A stretch of DNA of 64,000 nucleotides from assembly GCA_963833675.1 (NCBI GenBank), contig CAWHYW010000034.1, positions 62,001 through 126,000 of the forward strand, written 5' to 3'. Made by a program: the position numbers and the translations under genes. The DNA is from DASQDN01 sp963833675 (GTDB lineage: Bacteria; Acidobacteriota; Terriglobia; Bryobacterales; Bryobacteraceae). Shown in pieces: positions 7,702 to 16,844 of the stretch; position 1 is the first letter of the stretch; every line of letters starts with the position of its first letter. The notes below the pieces were generated by a model. It was given only the letters and a program-made list of their open reading frames with translations. It was not told the origin of the DNA and did no database searches.

Positions 7702-9918
7702 ATGCTCGTCCTCATGAATTCAGGCATGAAGGCGATGCAGCGACTGACATTCCTGGCCGCGCTGCTTTGTTCCGGCGAGGAGCTTCCCATAGTCAATTCA
7801 GTGGAGTTTCAGCCGTTAACTGCTCAAGTTACGCGCGTGATGCAGGCGCTCGAAATAATTGGCGAGCCTTTGCCTGCCGCCGATACCAAGCAATTGAAAG
7901 AAGCAAAGACCGTAGAGCAGATCCAGCGTGTGCTCGATAAGCATTGCCTGGCCGGTGTCGATATCAATCCGGAAAGCCGGGTAAAGGTTCAACAAGGTCC
8001 GGCGAAATCGGAGCTTATCGAGCAGGGCTGGCGAGCGTTTCTCGTCAAGGTTCATAACCAGGCAGGCGTTACTGCGGTGCTTGCTGTCGACAGTCCCAAC
8101 GCCGGTCGCGTTCCCAATGGCCCGAACGATGCCGCGAGAGTGCGTTGGATGGACATAGAGATGGTGAACAAACAGCCGATGAAGGCGCATCTCTCAGGCC
8201 TTGAATTGGAATATCGCGTTCTACAGCTATACGCAAAAGAAGCTGGGAAACGCGAAGCGAAGTTGGCGTTCGACGTCGGCCAGGGATCTCAGGATCTCGG
8301 CTTCCGTAACGAAGTCGATATTCTTTTCACGATCGCTCCATCCGCCAAGGTGACGTTTCGCGTGCTGGATTGGAATGACAAGCCAACCACCGGCTCGTTC
8401 TTGATCAGAGATGAAAGACAGCGCGTATATCCATCGCAGACGAAGCGCCTGGCGCCGGACTTTTTCTTCCAGCCACAGGTTTATCGAGGCGACGGCGAAT
8501 CTGTCGCCCTTCCGCCGGGCAAATATACAATCGCGTATTCTCGTGGCCCCGAGTACCACAAGAGCAGTCAGACGATAGTCATCAATGACAATGCCCCACG
8601 CACGCTAACGTTCCGGCTCGAGCGTTGGATCGATCCCGCAACGCTGGGATGGTATTCGGGCGATCATCACATTCATGCCGCAGGCTGCGCGCATTATGAC
8701 CGGCCTACGGAAGGCGTCTATCCGCAAGACATGATGCGGCACGTGGTGGGTGAGGATCTGAAGATCGGCTCCGTTCTGACCTGGGGACCCGGATGGTATT
8801 TTCAGAAAACCTTCTTCGAGGGCAAGGACAACGCTGTATCGACACAGGACAATCGCATTCGTTATGACGTTGAGGTCTCAGGGCATCCGTCAAGTCACAC
8901 CGGACACTTGTTGCTCCTGCGATTGAAGGATCAGGATTACCCTGGCACGAAACGAATCGAAGACTGGCCGAGTTGGGGCCTGCCGATCCTGAAATGGGGG
9001 AAGCAGCAGGGGGCGGTGGTCGGTTACACGCACTCCGGCTGGGGACTCGCGCTGAAGGAAGAGAAACTGCCCAGCTACGAGATGCCGCCCTTTGACGGCA
9101 TTGGCGCAAATGAATACGTGATGACGGTCACCCACGGCGCCCCTGACGTGATCTCCGCAGTCGATACGCCCTATGCATGGGAATTGAACGTCTGGTACCA
9201 CGCCCTCAACGTCGGCTACCGTACGCGCATCAGCGGCGAAACGGACTTCCCTTGCATCTATGGTGAACGAGTTGGTTTGGGACGCAGCTACGTGCGTCAA
9301 ACCAAGCTTGACTACGACGATTGGGTAGCGGGATTACGCGAAGGACGCAACTACGCATCCGATGGCAAAAGTCATCTGATCGATTTCCGCGTTAATGGGA
9401 TCGAGATGGGTTCCGGCAAAGACGTGGAATTGCCCGCCGGGGGAGCCGTCAAAGTAACCGCCCAAGTCGCCGCATTTCTGGAGGAACAGCCGGACGAAAG
9501 CATACGCCGCCTCTCCTACGACAAGAAACCGTACTGGGACGTAGAGAGAGCCAGGATAGGCAATTCACGGAGAGTTCCACTCGAAGTAGTCGTCAACGGG
9601 CGCGTTGTTGACAAGAAAGAGGTCGAGGCTGACGGCAAGTTGCGGCATGTCGCATTCAATGTTCCTGTAGAGCGAAGCAGTTGGATCTGTTTGCGCATCC
9701 TACCTTCCTCGCACACTAATCCGGTTTGGGTGATGGTCGATGAGAAGCCAGTGAGAGCATCCAAACGGAGCGCCACGTGGCTGCGCGAAGCCGTAGATGT
9801 TTGCTATCGCCAGAAAGTCGGCCGTGTACGACTAACCGAGCAGGGTGAGATGGTTCGAGCTTATGACCACGCGCGACAGACTTATGACCGGCTGATCGCG
9901 GAGAGCCCAGTGGAATAG
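7702..9918 (+). CDS. secreted CehA/McbA-family metallohydrolase (PHP fold)
   Basis: 738 residues. Several ATGs lie close together; the one at residue 9 or 12 would give a compact signal peptide (QRLTFLAALLCSG), so the exact start is open. The catalytic domain begins near residue 310 with WYSGDHHIHAAGC, the HxH metal site of PHP-type hydrolases, followed by the conserved VVGYTHSGWG, a histidine at TVTHGAPD, and GETDFPCIYGERVGLGRSYV. N-terminal beta domains precede it. Members include the carbaryl hydrolase CehA and McbA, but most are of unknown substrate. Probably an exported phospho- or carbamate-ester type hydrolase. A PAP2 phosphatase follows 24 bases later and may be co-transcribed. Confidence 0.82.
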   Translation: MLVLMNSGMKAMQRLTFLAALLCSGEELPIVNSVEFQPLTAQVTRVMQALEIIGEPLPAADTKQLKEAKTVEQIQRVLDKHCLAGVDINPESRVKVQQGPAKSELIEQGWRAFLVKVHNQAGVTAVLAVDSPNAGRVPNGPNDAARVRWMDIEMVNKQPMKAHLSGLELEYRVLQLYAKEAGKREAKLAFDVGQGSQDLGFRNEVDILFTIAPSAKVTFRVLDWNDKPTTGSFLIRDERQRVYPSQTKRLAPDFFFQPQVYRGDGESVALPPGKYTIAYSRGPEYHKSSQTIVINDNAPRTLTFRLERWIDPATLGWYSGDHHIHAAGCAHYDRPTEGVYPQDMMRHVVGEDLKIGSVLTWGPGWYFQKTFFEGKDNAVSTQDNRIRYDVEVSGHPSSHTGHLLLLRLKDQDYPGTKRIEDWPSWGLPILKWGKQQGAVVGYTHSGWGLALKEEKLPSYEMPPFDGIGANEYVMTVTHGAPDVISAVDTPYAWELNVWYHALNVGYRTRISGETDFPCIYGERVGLGRSYVRQTKLDYDDWVAGLREGRNYASDGKSHLIDFRVNGIEMGSGKDVELPAGGAVKVTAQVAAFLEEQPDESIRRLSYDKKPYWDVERARIGNSRRVPLEVVVNGRVVDKKEVEADGKLRHVAFNVPVERSSWICLRILPSSHTNPVWVMVDEKPVRASKRSATWLREAVDVCYRQKVGRVRLTEQGEMVRAYDHARQTYDRLIAESPVE

Positions 9919-9942
9919 TTTGGCAGTCTCACAATCTGCACA

Positions 9943-10791
9943 ATGAGAGTCTCCGAATGGGTCATTGCGGTTTTCTTTGTCTGGACGACGATCTTGGCGT
10001 TGAGTCTTCAAATACCCCGCCATATGCGAGTCGGAACCATGCTGGCGAACCTGGTCGTTCTGCTCGCATACGTGGCTTTACTACGTCTTCAAAAACATGA
10101 GTGGGCGCGGACGGTACGCGACTGGCTCCCTCAGGCACTGATGGTCCTCGCGTATAAGGAAATGGGTTGGTTTGCGCCTACAACCCGCACATCTCGTTTC
10201 GAGCACACATGGATTGTCTGGGATCGAATTCTTCTGAATGACATGCACGGCCGATCCCTGATCGAGTTCATGGGACCCGTCCTGCCGGCCGTCCTCGAAT
10301 TCTGCTACGCGCTCGTCTATGCCGTACCGCCTATCACGATGCTCGTGATTTATAGGGCAGGACTGCGACGACAGGCGGATACACTGCTAACCATCTACTT
10401 GCTCGGCTTGTTCTTGTCTTATGCCCAATTTCCATTCTGGCCGTCGGAACCTCCGCGCACGGTCTTTCCGGGCCAGGACTTGCCAACCGTGCACACCTTT
10501 CTGCGAACGTTCAATCTTTCGATCGTGGGCGATTACGGCATACACACAAGCGTCTTCCCAAGCGCCCATGTATCGGGCGCGTTTGCCGCCGCTTGCGCCA
10601 TTGCGCATCTGTTGCCTCGGAATCGCCTTCTCGTCTCGACCTACTTCGCTTATGCCATCTTAGTTGCGATCGCGACAGTGTACGGACGCTATCACTATGC
10701 CGTCGATGCCATAGCAGGTATGTTTATTGGGATCTTGGCTTTTCCAATCGGGATATCTCTGATGCGGATTAGCCGCGGTTCCACTGCATAA
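9943..10791 (+). CDS. PAP2-family membrane phosphatase
   Basis: 282 residues with about six transmembrane segments. It carries the two PAP2 signature parts: FPSAHVSGAFA (Ser-x-His) and YGRYHYAVDAIAG (Arg...His...Asp), placed on the outer face between membrane helices. These enzymes remove phosphate from lipid phosphates, or transfer inositol phosphate, in the membrane. The length and the WPSEPPRTVFPG loop before the first motif resemble the inositolphosphotransferase-like branch. It follows the CehA-like gene closely; a shared role in envelope phospholipid or ester turnover is possible but not shown. Confidence 0.88.
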   Translation: MRVSEWVIAVFFVWTTILALSLQIPRHMRVGTMLANLVVLLAYVALLRLQKHEWARTVRDWLPQALMVLAYKEMGWFAPTTRTSRFEHTWIVWDRILLNDMHGRSLIEFMGPVLPAVLEFCYALVYAVPPITMLVIYRAGLRRQADTLLTIYLLGLFLSYAQFPFWPSEPPRTVFPGQDLPTVHTFLRTFNLSIVGDYGIHTSVFPSAHVSGAFAAACAIAHLLPRNRLLVSTYFAYAILVAIATVYGRYHYAVDAIAGMFIGILAFPIGISLMRISRGSTA

Positions 10792-10805
10792 GAAAAACAG
10801 ACACT

Positions 10806-12260
10806 CTAATCAGCAGCTGGAGGCGCATCCGGGATGCTGAAGAAGAAGGTGGAACCTTTGCAGGGCGTGGACTCAGCCCAGATTCGTCCGCCGCGACTTT
10901 CGATGATCTTCTTGCAAATTGCCAGCCCTATCCCGGTTCCGCCATCATCCGCCTTCTGCAGGCGTTTAAACGGCATGAAGATCTGCTCGGCGCTTTGGCC
11001 TTCGAAGCCGATGCCGTTGTCACTCACGAAAAACGTCCAGCCTGCTCCTTCACGGCGCGCGCCCACAACAATGCGAGGCGCTTCCATTCGATACTTCAGG
11101 GCGTTGCTAACCAGGTTCTGCATCACTTGCAACAACTGCATCTCCTCGAACTGGATAACCGGCAGTTCTTTGCGTTCGATAACGGCGTCCGTATCTTCGA
11201 TAAGAAGATCGAGATTCTCACACACTAAATCCAGAACCTGTCCGGAGTCCACGTCACAGTAGGGAGCTTCGCCCGCTTCCTCGAGCCGGCAGAGCGCAAG
11301 CAGGCCCTTAATAAGGCGCTGCATGCGATCTACACCGGCGGTCATGAACTGAATGAACTCGTCCGCCTCACGATCGATAACACCGGAATATCTCTTTGCG
11401 AGCAGAGCCGCATACCCACCGATCATTCGCAGCGGTTCCTGCAGATCGTGAGAGGCGATGTACGCAAACATGTGGAGCTCAGAGTTTTTTCGAGCCAGAT
11501 CGGCCGTCCGTTTCTCCAGCGCGCGATGAATGCGAACCCGCTCCGTGATATCGCGGTAATATACGCCGACGCCGGAAGGGCTCGGATAGACAGAGTTCTC
11601 GAACCACCTGCCCAGAGGCGCAAAGTAATTATCGAACTCCACTGGAGTCTGCTCCCGCATCGCACGATGCAGTTCGGAATAGAAGGGGGTCTTCACGGCC
11701 TCCGGAAATTCATCCCACACACAACGGCCAATCAGCTCGGAAGCAGGTTTCTGCGCCAATTCAGCGGCTCTCCAGTTCACGTAGGTGTAGCGCCACTCCG
11801 TATCGAAAGCGATATAAGCATCGCCAATGCGCTCCAGAATGCTTCTGATCTCCGCGGAAGCCGCCTCGGCCTCATGTCGGGCCGCTATCTCACGATTCAG
11901 TGCTCTTTGCTGGTCCTCCGAGACCGTCGATGCCCGTCCCTGCAGTTCCCTGACCTGAATGATGCGGGAGACTTCATCGACAGGTGTCAGTTCCAATTCA
12001 ATCCAGCAACCCTCTCGCTGGTATTGGAACGAAACCGGGAACCTCTCGGCCCCGCGGATACTCTCGATAAATTCATGAGGAAAGCGTTCCGCGATTTCCC
12101 ATAAACTTTTTCCCGAAGTCTCCTGGCGGGAGATCCCCAGAAGGCGCTCTGCAGTTGTGTTTGCGCTGACAACACGCCAATGCGAATCGAGAAAAATCAG
12201 TCCGTGCCGAAGAACGTCGAACACACGAGCAGCATAAGCAGCCTCACCGAGGGGATGCAT
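10806..12260 (-). CDS. PAS-domain sensor histidine kinase
   Basis: 484 residues from an ATG at 12260 preceded by GGAGG; the frame opens eight codons earlier without a good site. Two PAS domains (VFDVLRHGLIFLDSHWRVV near residue 15; SILERIGDAYIAFDTEWRYT near 145) are followed by a HisKA domain with the phospho-accepting His in YIASHDLQEPLRM and an ATPase domain (VMQNLVSNALKYR, FVSDNGIGF, GGTGIGLAICKKI). No membrane segment is seen, so it is a soluble sensor. The kinase core resembles phytochrome-like and light/redox PAS kinases. No response regulator lies next to it, so its partner is elsewhere. Confidence 0.9.
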   Translation of the reverse strand: MHPLGEAAYAARVFDVLRHGLIFLDSHWRVVSANTTAERLLGISRQETSGKSLWEIAERFPHEFIESIRGAERFPVSFQYQREGCWIELELTPVDEVSRIIQVRELQGRASTVSEDQQRALNREIAARHEAEAASAEIRSILERIGDAYIAFDTEWRYTYVNWRAAELAQKPASELIGRCVWDEFPEAVKTPFYSELHRAMREQTPVEFDNYFAPLGRWFENSVYPSPSGVGVYYRDITERVRIHRALEKRTADLARKNSELHMFAYIASHDLQEPLRMIGGYAALLAKRYSGVIDREADEFIQFMTAGVDRMQRLIKGLLALCRLEEAGEAPYCDVDSGQVLDLVCENLDLLIEDTDAVIERKELPVIQFEEMQLLQVMQNLVSNALKYRMEAPRIVVGARREGAGWTFFVSDNGIGFEGQSAEQIFMPFKRLQKADDGGTGIGLAICKKIIESRGGRIWAESTPCKGSTFFFSIPDAPPAAD

Positions 12261-12355
12261 TATGAGCCTCCCAACACCAGCCATATGTAACTCCCGCCAT
12301 CCGCAATCGCAGCGAATAGTCTACTGTAGATGCGGCAGTTCGGCGACAGGCTTTT

Positions 12356-14486
12356 TTACTTAGATTGATTTTTCGGTAACGCAAACGCTATGTAACTACC
12401 ACCGCTCGGTTGACCGGATTTACCGCCTCCCGCGGCGATCACAACGTACTGGCGGCCATTCACCGCATAAACTGCCGGCGTCGCATTACCGGCGGCCGGC
12501 AAGGTAGTTTGCCAGAGCAGCTTGCCATTCCGTTTGTCATACGCGCGGAAAAGGCGATCGAAATTGGTTGCCCCGATGAAAAGCAAGCCACCGGCCGTGA
12601 CTACGGATCCGCCATAGTTCTCTGAGCCCGTTCCGGTGAGACCTTTCGCCGCGAGTTCAGGAAACTCGCCGAACGGAATTTTCCACGCGTACTCGCCCGT
12701 GTTGAGATTGATCGCATTCAGAGTGCCCCACGGAGGCGCAACTGCGGGATAGCCGTCCGGATCCAGAAATTTGTTATAGCCGTCGATTCCATATTTCAAC
12801 GGAGACGTTTTTACGGCAGAACTGTGCTCCGCCCCACTAACCGGAAGATCTTCTCCGGTCATGATGAATCGGACAATTGCGTTTACGGCGCCATCGCCTA
12901 ATCGCGCGAATCCAGGCATCCGGCCCGCTCCCTTTCGGACAACATCCGTTACCTGATCACGCGTACGGCTTTCGCCGATGGTTGCAAGTGAAGGAAATTC
13001 CGGCGGGGTCCCCTTTCGATCTGCTCGATGACAGCCCGAGCAATTTCGCGTGTACAGGCTGCTGCCGGTATCACGCCCCTTGGAAGCGCCGCGAGGCACA
13101 AGGCGCAGAATCCATGCCATCTCGTTGGCATTGACGTAGAGAAGACCGGTTTCGGGATCCCAAGTTGCGCCTCCCCACTCGCCTCCACCATCGAATCCAG
13201 GGAAAACGATTGAGCCCGCGAAGCTCGGTGGGGTGAACTGACCACCACTTCGAACCGTACGGAATCGTGCCACTGCAGCGCGATGGGCCTCGGGCGTACG
13301 CTGAGTCAACATATCTTCCGTAAGCTCCTGACGCGCGAAAGGCTTTGGCAAAGACGGCAACACCTGCTTGCTCGCAAGCGCCTCGCCGTCCACATCGCTG
13401 GGCGGAACTTCACGATCCTCAAATGGAAATAGCGACTTTCCGGTTTCTCTTTCGAAGACCCAGACGTGACCGGATTTTGTAATCTGAGCTACCGCGTCGA
13501 TCAGTTTCCCATTCCTGCGCACTTGCAACAGCGTGGGTGGCGCGGGCAGATCGCGATCCCATACATCATGCCGCACGAACTGAAAGTGCCAGACTCGCTT
13601 ACCGGTCGCCGCATCGAGCGCGAGAAGACAATTGGCAAACAGATTATCTCCGGCGCGATTCGATCCATAGAAGTCGAAAGCAGCAGACCCCGTCGGCACG
13701 AACACCAGCCCGCGACGCTCATCCAATGCCAGGCCGGGCCACGAATTCGCTCCTCCCGTGTAAGTCCAGGCGTCTTTCGGCCAAGTCTCATAACCAAATT
13801 CGCCAGGCTGCGGGATCGTGTGGAAAGCCCAACGGATCTTGCCGGTGCGGACATCGAAAGCTCGAATAAATCCAGGGGCTGAGGGGAGATCCTCCGACGT
13901 GAGCATGCCGAGGATCAACATGTCGCGATAGATCACCCCGGGACTGTTGGCCTGCACGGTGAGGCCTTCAGGATCCCTGCCCAGACCTTGGCGCAGGTCG
14001 ATACGACCCGCCTCACCGAAGTCCTTCGCCGGCTGTCCCGTGCGCGCGTCAAGCGCGTAGAGCCAATGTCCGAGTCCGAAGAACAGGCGCCGATCGTTGC
14101 CCTCGGCCCAATAGACGAGTCCCCGGTTGCGTTGTTTTCCTTTGACCGTCTCTCCGCGCCTGGCGTCGAAATCCCAAAGCAGTTTCCCGGTCGCGGCATC
14201 TAGCGCAATGATGCGGAGTCGCGGTGTGGCGGCGTAAAGGACACCGTCCACGATGAGCGGATTGCACTGTAATTCCGAGCCTTCGTATTCGTCGCCGGAA
14301 TCGAAACGCCATACCTGTTGAAGCTTCTGAACATTACTGCGGTTGATCTGGTCGAGGGGGGAATAACGCATGCCTTCCGGTCCGCCCCCAACAACCGGCC
14401 ATTGCTGCTGCTTTTCATTTCGGGCGCGCATCCGCAGCAAATAAAAACAGCGCGGCCGCTAGGATCAGGTAAGGAGTTCGCTTCAT
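12356..14486 (-). CDS. PQQ-dependent dehydrogenase with cytochrome c domain (frameshift in the leader)
   Basis: The main frame (694 residues) is a quinoprotein beta-propeller: YSPLDQI, repeated PQQ blades (ALDAATGKLLWDF, ALDARTG, AFDVRTGKIRWAF), and an inserted cytochrome c site CSGCH. Such enzymes oxidise alcohols or sugars in the periplasm and pass electrons to the heme. The frame itself has no leader, but an ATG at 14486 in the next frame begins a perfect signal peptide (KRTPYLILAAALFLFAADA) that runs into a stop exactly where the propeller frame opens, near 14430. One extra base in CGCCCGAAA explains this (span 3n+1). The ATG overlaps the stop of the kinase-like gene as ATGA, so the three genes 16711-12356 form an operon. 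Confidence 0.85.
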
Positions 14487-15382
14487 TCAACGTTTTCCGG
14501 GCGTGTAGGCCAAAGGTCGCGAACCGCCGCGGAATTGACAAGCGACTTCCAGCGCGCATTGAATCGCGCCGCAATATCCGGACGATCCTCGAGCACATCG
14601 CCGAGTCCGAGCCGCGAATGAGGCTCTGTCACGGCTTCCTCGTACGCGAGAGTATCCATGATTTCCGTCCAGCGGTTCGTCAGACCCCCAGTATCTAACA
14701 GCACGAGGCGATCTCCGCATACGCCGAAATTTTTGAGGTGAGCGTCCATCGAGAACAGCCCTCGGCTCCACCCGGACTGACGCAAATCCAGGAATCGGTC
14801 GAGCCATTCTTCGATCTCCTCAAACTTTCCGGCGTCAGCCAGCTCTCTTAGCTTCTCGTTCAAAGTGCATTCGACACGTTCGGTCGCCTCTGTGACCGTC
14901 AGCCAACCAGGCCATCCCGCAACTCGTACTGAACTTGGAGGAAACGTCACAGTCTCCGGTATGAGGCTTGTGCCTTTTAGGTGCTGCTCGGCGAGGCGGC
15001 GTCCGCGCCGGTCGCGGCTCATGTAGACGGTCCACGCCTTCCTGATGTGCCTGCTGAACCAGATGCTCTTTGGGATCACCATCATCGCGCCCTGTACCAT
15101 GACACGAAGAAGGCGTATTTCCTTCGATGGACCTCGAAGCAGTGAGTCCACCCAGCCGCTCGGGAGGATGCGCTTCAGTCTTCGAAGAAAATTCCAAAGA
15201 AGAATAATAGCAACCACTTCCGTGGGTGAGCGATCGCGTTTCACGACCCAGTGAGGAGATGCGTAAACTACTTTTCCAACGCCCTCGCCCAGACGGCGCA
15301 AGGGCTCACGAAATAATTCAGCGGGAGGATGCGGCAACCATTCCGTAAGTTCGGCGCCATCAACTTCGAGCTGTCGGTTCAT
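14483..15382 (-). CDS. protein kinase-fold protein of unknown substrate
   Basis: 299 residues with remnants of the kinase fold: a lysine after a beta strand (ASPHWVVKRD), a catalytic-loop-like SMDAHLKNFGV (Asp and Asn) and a DTGG that takes the DFG place (LVLLDTGG). It resembles the sugar/lipid kinases of the Kdo kinase or YrbL type more than Ser/Thr kinases. It is predicted soluble or membrane-attached (a short hydrophobic part at RVMVQGAMMVIP). It lies between the Tat-exported glucoamylase-fold protein (start three bases after that gene's stop) and the PQQ dehydrogenase (ATGA overlap), a tight operon. A role in modifying a glycan or lipid is inferred from the neighbours. Confidence 0.6.
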   Translation of the reverse strand: MNRQLEVDGAELTEWLPHPPAELFREPLRRLGEGVGKVVYASPHWVVKRDRSPTEVVAIILLWNFLRRLKRILPSGWVDSLLRGPSKEIRLLRVMVQGAMMVIPKSIWFSRHIRKAWTVYMSRDRRGRRLAEQHLKGTSLIPETVTFPPSSVRVAGWPGWLTVTEATERVECTLNEKLRELADAGKFEEIEEWLDRFLDLRQSGWSRGLFSMDAHLKNFGVCGDRLVLLDTGGLTNRWTEIMDTLAYEEAVTEPHSRLGLGDVLEDRPDIAARFNARWKSLVNSAAVRDLWPTRPENVE

Positions 15383-15385
15383 CGC

Positions 15386-16711
15386 TTACAAAGTCTGAGG
15401 ATTGTAAAAACCTGCCGCCTTGAATCCACGAATCGCTTCGGGGGTGGACATCACCTTCGACCACACGCTTCCGCTCCGCAAATTCTCCGCCATTAGCAGC
15501 ATAATGCCCAGGTCAATCCCGATTACATCCGGGCTATACCAGCCTGCCTTCGGGTGAAACGCATCCACGAATCCGTAGCGCGTCCACACCTTGCTGCCGT
15601 ACCTCTCCAACATATTACCGAGGACGCGCGAGCACTCGTCCGGCAGAAATACCACCGATCCTCCGGCGGCACAAGGGACTAATGTACCGTCGATTCTCTC
15701 GTTGGCCTTTGTCTTCGGCCCACCCCAATCAATGTACCCGAACTGAGAGTCGGAGGCCGAAATACCCCACATGTTTTCATCGAACCAGGGAAACTTGCCC
15801 TTGAGGCTTACGCAGAACTCGCGGTGACGCAAGGTCGCAAGCTGCGAGTTACGGAAGTAATCGGCCCAGCCATCCTGCTGGTTGCGGAAATCGAACCATG
15901 CATGCGAGTACTGGTGTACGAATAGCGGAGCGCGGGACTCGATGAAAGAGGCTCCCGTGTCTTCGATCAGATTGGGGCGCTTCCACTCATCCCAACTCGA
16001 TGCCGGAATCGGATAGCTCGTCGAGCCGATTGCGAACAGATACATCGCGAGCAGCTCGGCATACTCGTCCCATCGATACGGCAAAAAACCTTTCTCCGGT
16101 GTCCAACCATGGCAAAGCGTAGGGCCGCCGGCAGTCATCCAGCGCCAGTCGACACGATGAATAATTTCGTTCGCCAAGCGTCTGATCGAGCCTTTGCCAA
16201 AATGCTCTCGCGCGTGTAGTGCGCCGCACAGTAGCCACGTTGTATCCACTGACGAGAGTTCGCACTCGAAAGCCCGCTGCCCGGACACGCAATCCAGGAA
16301 ATGGAAATAGAATCCACGCTGAGAAAATGCACGGCGAGCGAAGAAGTCCAGAGTGCGTTCGACGCGCTGCTCGGCGTCGTCTTTCTTCAGATAGCCGCGT
16401 TCATGGGCGATACACAACGCGCTTAGTCCGAAACCGGTCGCGGCGACACTGGCGACCCGGCGGGCGTCCACTCCATCAGTCCGAACTCGATCGAGGACGA
16501 GACCGGTAACGGGATGCCCCTGTTCGTAGAAATACAGGCAAGACCTGCGCTCGATTTCATCCAGCAACTCGGAAGCTTTCGGTTGCGGCTTTGCCTGCGC
16601 TTCTTCGGCGCGCGCCGGCCGCAGGCTACCGAGTGCCGCGGCAGCGGCGACTTTTAGCGCGTCCCGCCGTGAGAAACGACGGCTATCGTAACGGGGACCC
16701 CACACTCCCAT
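15386..16711 (-). CDS. Tat-exported glucoamylase-family protein (PF10091/GH144-like)
   Basis: 441 residues. The N terminus has a twin-arginine leader (RFSRRDALKVAAAAALGS). The rest matches the (alpha/alpha)6 'glucoamylase' fold: SCLYFYEQGHP, GLVLDRVRTDG, VASVAATGFGLSAL, WLLCGALHARE, WDEYAELLAMYLFAIGS, FVHQYSHAWFDFRN, then WGISASDSQFGY and CAAGGSVVFLPDE. GH144 members of this fold are endo-beta-1,2-glucanases. This is notable because a cyclic beta-1,2-glucan synthase-like protein lies about 2 kb away on the other strand, so turnover of a beta-1,2-glucan in the periplasm is a reasonable inference. First gene of the three-gene operon. Confidence 0.8.
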   Translation of the reverse strand: MGVWGPRYDSRRFSRRDALKVAAAAALGSLRPARAEEAQAKPQPKASELLDEIERRSCLYFYEQGHPVTGLVLDRVRTDGVDARRVASVAATGFGLSALCIAHERGYLKKDDAEQRVERTLDFFARRAFSQRGFYFHFLDCVSGQRAFECELSSVDTTWLLCGALHAREHFGKGSIRRLANEIIHRVDWRWMTAGGPTLCHGWTPEKGFLPYRWDEYAELLAMYLFAIGSTSYPIPASSWDEWKRPNLIEDTGASFIESRAPLFVHQYSHAWFDFRNQQDGWADYFRNSQLATLRHREFCVSLKGKFPWFDENMWGISASDSQFGYIDWGGPKTKANERIDGTLVPCAAGGSVVFLPDECSRVLGNMLERYGSKVWTRYGFVDAFHPKAGWYSPDVIGIDLGIMLLMAENLRSGSVWSKVMSTPEAIRGFKAAGFYNPQTL

Positions 16712-16844
16712 AAAATCAGTGTAAGATAAATAACGGTAAGCTTCTATAGGAGAAACACCTTAGTCCATGGTGACGTCCTAATTCACGCCGCTTGTTTGTT
16801 GGACGCCGGCAACACCAGCCGGGATTCTATAGTTTTCGAACACT

